64,000 bases of DNA from Herbiconiux sp. Its GTDB lineage: Bacteria > Actinomycetota > Actinomycetes > Actinomycetales > Microbacteriaceae. This document shows, piece by piece, positions 28,248 through 37,858 of this stretch. Each line of letters opens with the position of its first letter. Positions within the stretch are counted from its first letter, which is position 1. Location of the stretch: the NCBI RefSeq assembly GCF_004297105.1, contig NZ_SCVE01000006.1, forward strand, positions 297,149 to 361,148, given 5' to 3'. A program made the position numbers and the translations under genes. The notes under the pieces are model-generated. The model made no database searches, was not told where the DNA came from, and was given only the letters and a program-made list of their open reading frames with translations.

Positions 28248-29876
28248 TCAGTACGGCAGCTTTCCGAGTGCCTGGCCGGGCGTCCACTGGCTGATGACGG
28301 CCGACGGATCGACCGTGGCCAGAGCGCGCCGGCGCGCCTCCACGGCCGGGGTGGCGGATGGGGCCGAGGTCGCGGATGTGCCCTGAGCCGCGGATGTGCC
28401 CTGAGCCGGCCCGGTTGCAGCCGGGGCCGCCTGCACCGCCGGTGAGACGGCAGAGGTCGCAGCGACGCGCTCCTGCTCGAACACGGGCAGGGCGGCATCC
28501 GCTTCGATCGCAGTCGCGGCCTCGACACCGGCGTCGGCCCCCACCCGCCGGTCGGCTCCCGCCAGCCGGCCGGTCGACATTCGGAGCAGACGCTCGATCG
28601 GGCCGTCTCCGGCGATCAAGCGCCACACCACGGCGAAGCAGGCGCAGGCGGCCGTGACCAGCACGACCGACCCCACCAGCGCGAACGGCGAGTCGGCAGA
28701 GAGATCACGGCCGAGAGCTCTCCCGGAGAGCGCGGCGGCGAGTGTCTCAAGGCCTCGACCGCTCGGAGACCCCGCGATCTCGCGCCCCACAGTGTCGCCG
28801 ACCACGATCAGGACGAGCACGAGTACTCCGCAACTCGCGGCCAGGGAGCCGATGGCCGACAGCGGCGCCAGAGGCCAGCGGAGTGCATCGCCCACGCACA
28901 GGCAGAGCGCGATCGTCAGCAGGATGACGCCGCCGGCGGCCACCAGGGCGAGCGGCATGGCCGAGGAGGGCTGGAACCGCAGGAACGGCCGCAGCGGCTC
29001 AGGGACCGTGAGGAACGAGAGCAGGAACCTCGACACGACGGCGAGTGCGATACATCCGATTGCGGCCGCTCCGACCAGAAGGCGCGGCTTCCAGCGCCGC
29101 AGGTCGAGACGGCCGACGCCCAGCCCGGCGACGAAGAGGCCCGCCCAGGCGAGCGGGGCGTAGGGCGAACCGGTCAGCCACTCGATCAGCGGCACCAGGC
29201 GGTCACCCGAAGCGTGCACGGCGGCAGCGAGCGCACCCGACCCCGCACTCGCGACCACCAGCCACACCGGTGCCGTGACGAGCAGTGCGCGCGCCGACAT
29301 TCCGATGAGCAGCGCGGCGACGCCCGAGAGCACGCCGAGAGTACCGAGCAGCCCCGCATACGGGACGCCCAGGGGCTCGAGCACGGCCGCAAGCACGAGG
29401 ATGAATGCGGCCCGCAGCAGCAGCCGAAGTCGCGTCTGGACGAGCACCACCCCGGTGGGCGCATCCGGCCCGCCGGCGGCGCGAGCTGTCGCCACGCCCG
29501 AGATGATGACGAACGCCAGGGGGACCATCGTGCTGAGGGCAGCCAACATGGCGGACAGGTCGCCCGGGAGCGTCACGCCGGCGGATCGCCCGAGGTCGGA
29601 GAGGTAGCCGCTGAGTACCGGAGCGATCGCGTCAGCAGGGGCCGCGACGGAGCGCTGGGCGAAGAGGAGCGCGATGAGCAGAAGGAACGAGGCGCCTCGC
29701 GCGAGGTCGAGACCGATGATGCGCTCGGGATGTCCGAAGAGTCGGGCAACGGGGCCCGTGCGCGCCCGCTTCTGACGAAGCTGCGCGATTCCGGCGCTGT
29801 ATCCCTCGGCGGAGGGCCCAGAGGCAGGTGCGGACGCCGGTGCGGGCGCACCCGAGCGGCGATTGGAAACGGGCAT
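28248..29876 (-). CDS. Multi-spanning membrane protein, DUF418/acyltransferase-like
   Basis: Encodes 542 residues. After a Pro/Ala-rich N-terminus, the segment IIGLDLARGASFLLLIALLF matches the opening of heparan-N-acetyltransferase/DUF418-type membrane proteins (RxxGLDLARG). PYAPLAWAGLFVAGLGVGRLDL recalls the conserved C-terminal helix of the same group (partial quotation: PYAPLAWAGLFV). About eleven hydrophobic segments are visible. The final 110 residues are a disordered, Ala/Thr-rich tail containing an 18-bp tandem repeat at 28371-28406 coding AQGTSA twice. Family members are thought to move acyl groups across the membrane or to surface glycans; the substrate here is unknown. Likely co-transcribed with the helical-repeat gene. 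Confidence 0.72.
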   Translation of the reverse strand: MPVSNRRSGAPAPASAPASGPSAEGYSAGIAQLRQKRARTGPVARLFGHPERIIGLDLARGASFLLLIALLFAQRSVAAPADAIAPVLSGYLSDLGRSAGVTLPGDLSAMLAALSTMVPLAFVIISGVATARAAGGPDAPTGVVLVQTRLRLLLRAAFILVLAAVLEPLGVPYAGLLGTLGVLSGVAALLIGMSARALLVTAPVWLVVASAGSGALAAAVHASGDRLVPLIEWLTGSPYAPLAWAGLFVAGLGVGRLDLRRWKPRLLVGAAAIGCIALAVVSRFLLSFLTVPEPLRPFLRFQPSSAMPLALVAAGGVILLTIALCLCVGDALRWPLAPLSAIGSLAASCGVLVLVLIVVGDTVGREIAGSPSGRGLETLAAALSGRALGRDLSADSPFALVGSVVLVTAACACFAVVWRLIAGDGPIERLLRMSTGRLAGADRRVGADAGVEAATAIEADAALPVFEQERVAATSAVSPAVQAAPAATGPAQGTSAAQGTSATSAPSATPAVEARRRALATVDPSAVISQWTPGQALGKLPY

Positions 29877-29993
29877 AGGGTCGGGGCTTTCTCACATCGA
29901 CGGACACATCGATTGAGGAGCCTACCGGAAAAATGGAGATTATATGACCATTACTCATCTTGACGAGGCGGCGTACGATCTCGTGTGCTCAGC

Positions 29994-30752
29994 TCACGCG
30001 AGCGCGGCGCGCACCTCCGGAGCGAGATGCTCCAGCCGCCGGCGGTCGCGGATGGCGACGAAGCCCACGCACACCACCCACACGAGCCAGGGGAAGGTCG
30101 CGAGCAATGCGGTGGCTGCTCCCCCGGCCGCGAAGAACGAGTCGGGACTCGTGCCCCCGAACATCGTGGGCACCGAGAGGAGGTTGAGTCCGGCCACCGC
30201 GTAGGCGATCCAGCCGGTCCAGCGCGGCAGCGCGTCCGACGCCAAGGTGAGGTAGGCGGCGGATGCGGCCACCAGGGCATTGAGGGTGCATCCGATCGAT
30301 CCGAACATGAGGGTGTGGCCCACCGTCAGAGCTCGGAGGGACGACGCATCCGGAGTCAGATTCGTGGTGTCGAGCGCCGTGCCGCCTTCCATCGCGTCGC
30401 CCACGAGGGTGACCGCGATGAAGAGCAGCCCGGAACCGTACATGATGTTGGCGACCCACTGGAGGTCGGGCCGGGTGTGCGTGATGAGCTGGCGGAATCC
30501 CGAGAGGAACACGATCAGGGCCGCCATGAGAAACGTGTCGATGAGGATCGTGAAGAGCGTCTGGTTCGCGGTGCGGGCCATGAACTCGGTGAGCGCCACA
30601 TCGTCGTCGAGAGGCGGACGGGCACCCACGAGCAGTGCCTGCACGAGGAACTCGGCGAACGTGAGGCCGCCGACGGCGAGAGCGGCGATACCGGTCCAGA
30701 GCCGGACATCCGGGTTGAGCCGACCGTTCTTGACGACGGTGATCATGTTCAT
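29994..30752 (-). CDS. Integral membrane protein of unknown function
   Basis: Encodes 252 residues from ATG 30752 (MNMITVVKNGRLNP). Six or seven hydrophobic segments are spaced through the chain, with charged turns at PDVRLW, THTRPDLQW and RDRRRLEH. The layout resembles DUF4386-type small-molecule or redox-sensing membrane proteins, but I cannot assign a family. It follows a 55-residue membrane protein on the same strand after 67 bp. No enzyme motif seen. Confidence 0.7.
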   Translation of the reverse strand: MNMITVVKNGRLNPDVRLWTGIAALAVGGLTFAEFLVQALLVGARPPLDDDVALTEFMARTANQTLFTILIDTFLMAALIVFLSGFRQLITHTRPDLQWVANIMYGSGLLFIAVTLVGDAMEGGTALDTTNLTPDASSLRALTVGHTLMFGSIGCTLNALVAASAAYLTLASDALPRWTGWIAYAVAGLNLLSVPTMFGGTSPDSFFAAGGAATALLATFPWLVWVVCVGFVAIRDRRRLEHLAPEVRAALA

Positions 30753-30819
30753 CGGAGGCCCCCTGCGCTCGGTCGCGATATCGCACTCCGACAGTAGCAA
30801 GGGCGGCTCGCCGCCGGGG

Positions 30820-30987
30820 TCAGCTGTTGCTGGCGCCCCGCCGGATGTAGCGCAGGATGCCCGCGATGATCGCGAGGATCAGGATGACGAGCCCCACCCA
30901 GAGCAAGAACTTCGCGGCCTCGACGAAGACACCGAGAAGGAGAAGAACGATTCCGACGACGATTGCGACGATGACGATACCAACCAT
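30820..30987 (-). CDS. Very small two-helix membrane protein
   Basis: Encodes 55 residues from ATG 30987, with AGGGTGGGG just upstream; a longer frame to 31047 has a charged, non-membrane leader and overlaps the next gene's end. Two hydrophobic helices (IVIVAIVVGIVLLLLGVFV and FLLWVGLVILILAIIAGIL) are followed by RYIRRGASNS, an Arg-rich tail. Small proteins of this size are commonly conserved in actinobacteria without known roles. It is downstream of the DUF4262 gene. Confidence 0.6.
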   Translation of the reverse strand: MVGIVIVAIVVGIVLLLLGVFVEAAKFLLWVGLVILILAIIAGILRYIRRGASNS

Positions 30988-31031
30988 GCGCCCCACCCTG
31001 CCATGATCCGTGCCGAATGGCTCGTACTCCG

Positions 31032-31499
31032 CTAGGAGGATCTCCACGCCCCCGGAATCGAACCGAGCAGGGGTTGGACCTCAGCCGCGTTCGCGTATCC
31101 CACCACCCAGGGGAATCTGCCACTCGAGTCGGGCCACACCAGCTGCAGCGCGTTCACGGATCCGTAGATCTCCTCCACAGCGCTGAGCTCATGTGCGTCG
31201 TCGACGCGGATCACCGCGAGCGGGCGATCATCACCCGCGAGCCCGTGGGCCATCTCTCCGGGCACGAACGTCCGACCGTCGTCGATCATCGCGACGGCGA
31301 TATCGAGGAAGGCCTTGGCGACATCGGGCGGAAGCCCGACGATCACCAATTCGGGGTGCGGCCGGCTGCTCAAGCCGATCGTGTAGGAGAACGGGGGTTC
31401 GGACGGCATTCGGCCGGCCAGCACGTGACGAACCGCCCATCCGTATCGCTCCACGAGATCGCGAGTCGCACCGAGGGGGTCCATCTCCGACATCCGCAC
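31032..31499 (-). CDS. DUF4262 domain protein
   Basis: Encodes 155 residues. The conserved block PPFSYTIGLSSRPHPELVI followed by GLPPDVAKAFLD identifies DUF4262, a soluble family of unknown function. No signal peptide or membrane helix. It is preceded by a 204-bp gap with a hairpin and ends 44 bp before the small membrane protein gene on the same strand. Confidence 0.87.
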   Translation of the reverse strand: MRMSEMDPLGATRDLVERYGWAVRHVLAGRMPSEPPFSYTIGLSSRPHPELVIVGLPPDVAKAFLDIAVAMIDDGRTFVPGEMAHGLAGDDRPLAVIRVDDAHELSAVEEIYGSVNALQLVWPDSSGRFPWVVGYANAAEVQPLLGSIPGAWRSS

Positions 31500-31550
31500 C
31501 TCCCGTTCGAGACATGACTATACCTCGCTTTGCCCTGGCCGGCAGTAGTG

Positions 31551-31615
31551 GATGCCCGAGTCCGCGCGAAGAGCCGCGCTCCGCGAGCCAATCACGCGAC
31601 GGACGCTCGGGCATC
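31551..31615 (-). terminator. Hairpin downstream of the LON-domain gene
   Basis: GATGCCCGAG (31551-31560) pairs perfectly with CTCGGGCATC (31606-31615), and the stem can extend by TCCG/CGGA past a 2-base bulge. Positioned between the LON-domain gene and the DUF4262 gene, both on the minus strand, so it probably ends the LON transcript. Confidence 0.5.
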
Positions 31616-31703
31616 GAATTCGCGTCAGGCCCATTTCAGCCTCTGCAGCGGCGCGGTCTCATTGAGGACGAAAGGACCAAAGGGGTGAGCGGTGGTCGAT
31701 GCC

Positions 31704-32306
31704 TCACTCGGCAGACCAGAGCTCCTCGGCCTCGAGGGTCAGATCGATCAGCTGGCGCAGAAGACCTCCCAGCGATGTCGACCTCAACAGGGTGTACCTG
31801 TCGTACTCGCCCAGCGGGGCGATCGCCGCCAGTTGCCAGACGGCTGCGACGGGATCCTCCGACAACTCGATGCCGGCATCGGAGTACGGCTCCGCCATGC
31901 GGGCCACCACGCGGCGGACAACCGCTTCGGCCTCGGCCCGCAGGGGTGCGAGCGCTTCAGACCACTCCAGATCCGGCAGCATCGAGAGCTCGGCCCGGGG
32001 ATACGGGTCCTCGTCGACCCAGCGCTCGACCGTGAACCGCTTGGTCCCCACGCCGACGATCAGGAGGTCTTCGGCGCCCGCGGCGGCGCTCACGAGACGC
32101 GCCATCGTCCCGACCGAGGCACGCTGGTCGCCACCCCCGGCTTCGGGTCCGCGCTCGATGAGGACGACGCCGAACTCGAACCCTGGTTCGTCCTCGTCGA
32201 GCAATCGCCCGACCATCGTGAGATACCGAGGCTCGAAGACCCGCACCGGGATGGGCGCGAATGGGAACAGCACTGATCCGAGCGGGAACATCGGCGAGGG
32301 GGCCAT
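31704..32306 (-). CDS. LON substrate-binding domain protein
   Basis: Encodes 200 residues from ATG 32306 (MAPSPMFPLGSVLFP). The motif MFPLGSVLFPFAPIPVRVFEPRY is the classic start of the Lon N-terminal (PUA-like) domain (quoted in part: MFPLGSVLFP). The chain ends after a helical bundle without ATPase or protease domains, so it is a stand-alone LON domain protein. Such proteins probably bind peptides or substrates but have no settled role. An upstream ATG at 32330 is possible but has no better ribosome-binding site. Divergent from the DUF427 gene. Confidence 0.85.
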   Translation of the reverse strand: MAPSPMFPLGSVLFPFAPIPVRVFEPRYLTMVGRLLDEDEPGFEFGVVLIERGPEAGGGDQRASVGTMARLVSAAAGAEDLLIVGVGTKRFTVERWVDEDPYPRAELSMLPDLEWSEALAPLRAEAEAVVRRVVARMAEPYSDAGIELSEDPVAAVWQLAAIAPLGEYDRYTLLRSTSLGGLLRQLIDLTLEAEELWSAE

Positions 32307-32341
32307 GCTCAAGTGAAGCACCGAAGACATAGGGTGAACAG

Positions 32342-32839
32342 GTGCCCCGACCGCGACCAGAGATCCCAGGAACGGGACAGGAGTCCGTGTGGGACTACCC
32401 GAGGCCGCCACGCATCGAGCGCGTCGACGCGTCTGTCACGATCCGTCTGGGTGGGCAGCTCATCGTCGAGACCCGAGACGTCGTCCGGGTGCTCGAGACC
32501 AGCCATCCACCGGTCTACTACCTACCGATCGCGGATTTCGCAGCCGGCACGCTGGTCGACGCGGACGGGTCGTCGTTCTGCGAGTTCAAGGGCAACGCGC
32601 GATATCTCGACGTGCGCGGCGGAGGCGAGGTGCGGTCTGCTGGCGCGTGGAACTACCCGCATCCGTCGCCAGGGTTCGAACCGCTCCGAGACCGCGTCGC
32701 CGTCTACGCGCAACAGATGGACGAGTGCACAGTCGACGGTGAGGTCGTCACGCCGCAGCCCGGAGGCTTCTACGGCGGCTGGATCACGAGAGCCATCGTC
32801 GGACCCTTCAAAGGGTCGCCCGGCTCACAGGGCTGGTGA
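32342..32839 (+). CDS. DUF427 domain protein
   Basis: Encodes 165 residues from GTG 32342. RPRPEIPGTGQESVWDYPR is the typical opening of the actinobacterial DUF427 family, with YYLPIADF and GGGFYGGW-type residues further on. A small soluble beta-rich protein; the function is not established. It is divergent from the LON-domain gene 35 bp away. Confidence 0.87.
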   Translation: MPRPRPEIPGTGQESVWDYPRPPRIERVDASVTIRLGGQLIVETRDVVRVLETSHPPVYYLPIADFAAGTLVDADGSSFCEFKGNARYLDVRGGGEVRSAGAWNYPHPSPGFEPLRDRVAVYAQQMDECTVDGEVVTPQPGGFYGGWITRAIVGPFKGSPGSQGW

Positions 32840-32893
32840 ACGCCGGGGTCACCCACACCGCCAAGCACAACGCCGGTGCGTCGCTCACGATGC

Positions 32894-33967
<1,074 letters not shown>

Positions 33968-33990
33968 GGTCGTCCATCCTACGCGGCTGA

Positions 33991-34042
33991 ATCCGTCACT
34001 TTCGGCCCCTCAGACGCTCGGGAGGGGCCGGAAGTGACGGAT
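33991..34042 (-). terminator. Long palindrome after the methylmalonate-semialdehyde dehydrogenase gene
   Basis: A 21-bp arm at 33991-34011 and its partner at 34022-34042 pair with a single G-U wobble around a 10-base loop. The hairpin lies 7 bp after the dehydrogenase stop codon on the minus strand and upstream of ychF. It is too long for a minimal terminator and is G/C-rich in the core. Confidence 0.7.
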
Positions 34043-34049
34043 GTGCGCC

Positions 34050-35549
34050 TCAGTTCTGGGGGAAGCCGAGGTTGATGCCGCCGTGCGACGGGTCGAGCCA
34101 GCGCGAGGTGATGGCCTTCTCCTGGGTGTAGAAGCGGAAGCCCGCCGAGCCGTAGGCCTTCGAGTCGCCGAAGATGGAGTCTTTCACGCCACCGAACGAG
34201 TGGTAGGCCACGGGCACCGGGATGGGCACGTTGATGCCGATCATGCCGACCTCGACCTCGTTCTGGAAGCGGCGCGCCGCTCCCCCGTCGTTCGTGAAGA
34301 TCGCCGTGCCGTTGCCGTAGGCGCCATTGTTGATGAGATCGACACCCTCCTCGTAGGAGTGCACGCGCACCACCGACAGCACCGGGCCGAAGATCTCGTC
34401 GAGGTACACCTTCGACGTGATCGGCACGTTGTCGATCAGGGTCGGGCCGAGCCAGAAGCCCTCGGCGGCACCATCCACCTCGATGCCGCGTCCGTCGACC
34501 ACCACGGTGGCCCCGTCGGAGTTCGCGACATCGATGTACGACGCCACCTTGTCGCGGTGCACCTCGGTGACGAGCGGGCCCATGTCGCACGAGCGACGGC
34601 CGTCGCCGATCTTCAGCGTCGCCATGCGCTCCTTGATCTTCGCCACCAGCTCGTCGGCGATCGGCTCGACCGCCACGAGCACCGAGATGGCCATGCAGCG
34701 CTCGCCCGCCGACCCGAAACCGGCGTTGATGGCGGCATCCGCCGCGAGGTCGAGATCGGCATCCGGAAGCACCAGCATGTGGTTCTTCGCCCCACCCAGC
34801 GCCTGCACGCGCTTGCCGTTCTTCGCGGCCGTCTCGTAGATGTACTGCGCGATAGGGGTGGAACCCACGAACGAGATCGCCTTGACGTCGTTGTGGTTCA
34901 GCAGACCGTCGACCGCCACCTTGTCGCCGTGCAGCACGTTCAGCACACCATCGGGCAGGCCGGCCTCCGTGAACAACGCCGCCAGCCAGTTCGCGGCCGA
35001 CGGGTCTTTCTCAGAGGGCTTCAGCACCACCGTGTTGCCCGCCGCGATCGCGATCGGGAAGAACCACAGCGGCACCATCGCCGGGAAGTTGAACGGCGAG
35101 ATGATGCCGACCACACCGAGCGGCTGCTTCGTGGAGTACACGTCGACCCCCGTCGACACGTTCTCCGAGTACTCGCCCTTCAGCAGGTGCGGGAACCCCG
35201 TGGCGAGCTCCACGACCTCGAGCCCGCGGGTGATCTCGCCCGCGGCATCCGACAGCACCTTGCCGTGCTCGGCGGTGAGGATCTCGGCGAGCTCGCCCTT
35301 GCGGCTGTTCAGCAACTCGCGGAACGTGAAGATGATCTGCTGACGGCGCGCGATGGAGGTGTCGCGCCAGCCGGGGAAGGCGGCCTTGGCCGAGGCGACG
35401 GCCGCCTCGATCTCGGCATCGTCGGCGAGTGCGACGCTCTTCGTCTGAACGCCCAGAGCCGGGTCGAAGACCGGCGCCGTGCGGCCGCTCGTCGAGACGA
35501 GCTCCGCTCCGCCGACCCAGTGGTTCACTACGGGAAGTGTGTCTGACAT
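34050..35549 (-). CDS. mmsA: CoA-acylating methylmalonate-semialdehyde dehydrogenase
   Basis: Encodes 499 residues from ATG 35549, with AGGA upstream. The catalytic cysteine is Cys285 in GSAGERCMA, a motif typical of MMSDH rather than other aldehyde dehydrogenases. The N-terminus VVNHWVGGAELVSTSGRTAPVFDPA also matches (partial: VVNHWVGGAE). The enzyme turns methylmalonate or malonate semialdehyde into propionyl- or acetyl-CoA in valine or inositol catabolism. No inositol or valine catabolic partner genes are in the window, so the pathway is undecided. Ends at a long palindrome. Confidence 0.94.
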   Translation of the reverse strand: MSDTLPVVNHWVGGAELVSTSGRTAPVFDPALGVQTKSVALADDAEIEAAVASAKAAFPGWRDTSIARRQQIIFTFRELLNSRKGELAEILTAEHGKVLSDAAGEITRGLEVVELATGFPHLLKGEYSENVSTGVDVYSTKQPLGVVGIISPFNFPAMVPLWFFPIAIAAGNTVVLKPSEKDPSAANWLAALFTEAGLPDGVLNVLHGDKVAVDGLLNHNDVKAISFVGSTPIAQYIYETAAKNGKRVQALGGAKNHMLVLPDADLDLAADAAINAGFGSAGERCMAISVLVAVEPIADELVAKIKERMATLKIGDGRRSCDMGPLVTEVHRDKVASYIDVANSDGATVVVDGRGIEVDGAAEGFWLGPTLIDNVPITSKVYLDEIFGPVLSVVRVHSYEEGVDLINNGAYGNGTAIFTNDGGAARRFQNEVEVGMIGINVPIPVPVAYHSFGGVKDSIFGDSKAYGSAGFRFYTQEKAITSRWLDPSHGGINLGFPQN

Positions 35550-35694
35550 GATTCCTGATTTCCGTTCGTGCGGTGCTTCTGCGGTGCTGCTGCGAGCCCT
35601 CGTCGGCGCATCCGCAGCGGATGTTGCTGGCAAGCATAGAGGCTCACCGGCGATGGTGGACGCCGCTGTCGGAGGCCGGTGACACACTGTCAGC

Positions 35695-37437
35695 ATGGAT
35701 GCACTGCTTCCCCTCCTCCTGGCCCTCGCCATCGGTCTCGCCCTCGGCGCGGTCGCGGGCTGGCTGCTCGCACACAGCCGGCGAACGGATGCGGGTGCCG
35801 CCCCGTCCGCCGCAGCCACCGTCGAGCAGGCACTGGTCGAGCGCACCTCCGACCTGGTCGAGGTGCGCGGTCGCGTCGAGTCGCTCGTCGAGGAGCGCGC
35901 TGCACTGCAGAGCCGACTGGCAGCCCTCGAAGCGACAGCGGCGGGGCTCCGCGATCAGAGCGAGTCGCTCGTGCTCTCCCACCGGGAGCAGAGCGCACTG
36001 TCGCGTGAACAGTACGAGGAGCGCATCGCGTTCGCCCAGTCCCAGGCCCGCGAACGGCTCGACCAGCAAGACGAGCAGTACAAGGCGCAGATCGCGGCCC
36101 TCGAGGAGCGGCTCACCGACTTCCAGCGGCGGCTGAAGGAGATCCAGGATGCCGAGGCCTCGCGTGTCGCCGAAGACAGCAAGGTTCTCGTGGCCCTGTC
36201 TCCCGTGCGCGAGAGCCTCCAGGCCGTGCAGGCGAAAGTGGTCGAACTCGAGACGCAGCGCCAGCAGCAGTACGGCGAGCTCTCGCAGCAGCTGAAGTCG
36301 GCCACGGAGTCGGAGGAGCGGCTCCGCTCCACGGCGGAGTCGCTGGCATCCGCCCTCCGGTCCAACAGCACGCGCGGTGTGTGGGGCGAGACGCAGCTGC
36401 GCAGCGTGGTGGAGGCGGCGGGGCTCATCGAGCGCGTCGACTTCGATGTGCAGACCTCGATCGTGAGCGACTCCGGTGCGGGCCGCCCTGACATGGTGGT
36501 GCACCTCCCGGGCGGCAAGAACATCGCGGTCGACGCGAAGGTGCCGTTCGACGCCTACCTCGAGGCTTCGGCGATTCCCGCATCCGCCACCGGGCTCGAC
36601 GGCGACCGGCGCACCCAGCTCATGAAGAAGCACGTGTCCGCGCTGCGCGCACACATCACGGCGCTCGGCACGAAGGGCTACTGGAACGGGTTGGAGGCGT
36701 CGCCCGAGCTCGTGATCGCCTTCATCCCGAGCGAGTCGCTGGTGTCGTCGGCGCTCGAGGCCGATCCGTCGATCATGGAGTTCGCCTTCGGCAAGAAGGT
36801 GGCGCTCGCGTCGCCGGTCACCCTGTGGTCGGTGCTCAAGACGGTGGCGTTCAGCTGGCAGCAAGACGTTCTCACGCAGGAGGCCCGTCAGCTCTTCGAC
36901 CTCAGCCAGCAGCTCTACACGCGCCTCGGCAAGACCGCGACGCACATCGACAAGCTGGGCAACACCATCGAACGCTCGGTGAAGGACTACAACGCCTTCA
37001 TCGGCTCGTTCGAACGCCAGGTGTACCCCACCGCCCGCAAGCTGGCGGCGCTCTCGAGCGACAACCTCTTCCCCGAGCGCGATGCGATCGAGGAGGCTCC
37101 TCGGGAGATCACGGGCCGCGAACTCCTCGCCGAGCTCGAGGCGCCGGCCGCCCTCGACGCGCCGGCCGCCGCGCCTGAGCCCCAGGCCTCCCGCGCCCCC
37201 GCATCCGTCGGAGCAGAATCCAGCGACCCCGACGGCGAAGTCGAGTCCGACCACGACTTCGAGGAATCAGAGGAGGAGCGCGTCGCCGCAGTCGAACGCG
37301 CGGTGGCCGAGCTCGACGCCCTCGGCGGCGGCTCCCCCGACCGCGACGTGGCCTACCTCGACACCGAGCACGCCCGCGTCATCGAACTCGACCTCGACCT
37401 CGACGACGACAAGAAGTCCGGCACAGACAACGCCTGA
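35695..37437 (+). CDS. rmuC: RmuC-like protein (DNA recombination/coiled-coil)
   Basis: Encodes 580 residues. An N-terminal membrane helix (LLPLLLALAIGLALGAVAGWLL) is followed by a long coiled coil (about 40-190). Then comes the RmuC core (RSNSTRGVWGETQLRSVVEAAG and VDAKVPFDAYL motifs, quoted in parts) with an IPSESLVSSALE stretch. The C-terminal 100 residues are acidic and disordered. The family was linked to suppression of sequence inversions and has a nuclease-like fold. Divergent from mmsA; converges with glpX across a repeat-rich gap. Confidence 0.93.
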   Translation: MDALLPLLLALAIGLALGAVAGWLLAHSRRTDAGAAPSAAATVEQALVERTSDLVEVRGRVESLVEERAALQSRLAALEATAAGLRDQSESLVLSHREQSALSREQYEERIAFAQSQARERLDQQDEQYKAQIAALEERLTDFQRRLKEIQDAEASRVAEDSKVLVALSPVRESLQAVQAKVVELETQRQQQYGELSQQLKSATESEERLRSTAESLASALRSNSTRGVWGETQLRSVVEAAGLIERVDFDVQTSIVSDSGAGRPDMVVHLPGGKNIAVDAKVPFDAYLEASAIPASATGLDGDRRTQLMKKHVSALRAHITALGTKGYWNGLEASPELVIAFIPSESLVSSALEADPSIMEFAFGKKVALASPVTLWSVLKTVAFSWQQDVLTQEARQLFDLSQQLYTRLGKTATHIDKLGNTIERSVKDYNAFIGSFERQVYPTARKLAALSSDNLFPERDAIEEAPREITGRELLAELEAPAALDAPAAAPEPQASRAPASVGAESSDPDGEVESDHDFEESEEERVAAVERAVAELDALGGGSPDRDVAYLDTEHARVIELDLDLDDDKKSGTDNA

Positions 37438-37455
37438 CCCTCCCCGCGGACAACG

Positions 37456-37509
37456 ACAAACGTCGCGCCAACCCACCCCCAACAGGGGCGAGGTAGGCGC
37501 GACGTTTGT
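37456..37509. repeat. 54-bp palindromic unit, copy 1
   Basis: A perfect 14-bp arm ACAAACGTCGCGCC (37456-37469) pairs with GGCGCGACGTTTGT (37496-37509). The interior holds a second small stem CCCC-AACA-GGGG. It begins 18 bp after the rmuC stop codon and recurs 100 bp on. It may terminate rmuC transcription, but the duplication suggests a repeat family. Confidence 0.82.
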
Positions 37510-37555
37510 GTAACTCCGCCACGAACAGCCCCCAGACACGATCTCACGGGACAAT

Positions 37556-37609
37556 CCCAAACGTCGCGCCAACCCACGCCGCATAGGGCGAGGTCAGCGC
37601 GACGTTTGT
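37556..37609. repeat. 54-bp palindromic unit, copy 2
   Basis: The same unit as at 37456, exactly 100 bp on. AAACGTCGCGC (37559-37569) pairs with GCGCGACGTTT (37597-37607), and the interior keeps AACCCA and GGGCGAGGT. The arms are conserved between copies while the 46-bp spacer between them differs. Confidence 0.8.
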
Positions 37610-37672
37610 CCGAACCCGCGGGAACAGCCACAACACGGGTGGCCTGCATTCCCACACAGTGAACGGCGCGTA

Positions 37673-37839
37673 GGTCGGGCGTGGGGATTTCGTGCTCCCG
37701 CCGCCTTTGAGCTCCGCTCAACCCTTAGGCGGGAGTGCGAAATCCCCACGCCCGACCGCTCAACCCTTAGGCGGGAGTGCGAAATCCCCACGCCCGACCG
37801 CTCACCCCTTAAGCGGGAGTGCGAAATCCCCACGCCCGA
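37673..37839. repeat. 42-bp tandem triplet with an upstream inverted copy
   Basis: Three tandem copies of a 42-bp unit (starting CCGCTCAACCCTTAGGC) run at 37714-37755, 37756-37797 and 37798-37839. The first two are identical and the third has a few changes. At 37673-37702 lies a 30-bp reverse-complement copy of the unit core with two mismatches, so the region can fold into a large hairpin. It occupies the gap between convergent rmuC and glpX. I see no gene here. Confidence 0.88.
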
Positions 37840-37858
37840 CCGACGCCCCGCGGGGCCC

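Noticed and set aside
28223..28528. N-terminal extension of the helical-repeat gene
   Set aside because: This in-frame stretch lies almost wholly inside the upstream DUF418-like gene and encodes an Arg/Pro-rich low-complexity sequence. The ATG at 28222 is the better start.
34041..35546. A 501-codon plus-strand open frame
   Set aside because: Exactly antisense to the methylmalonate-semialdehyde dehydrogenase gene; no motif and no ribosome-binding site.
37714..37839. CRISPR-like array
   Set aside because: The 42-bp units are directly adjacent with no unique spacers, there are only three, and no cas genes are near.
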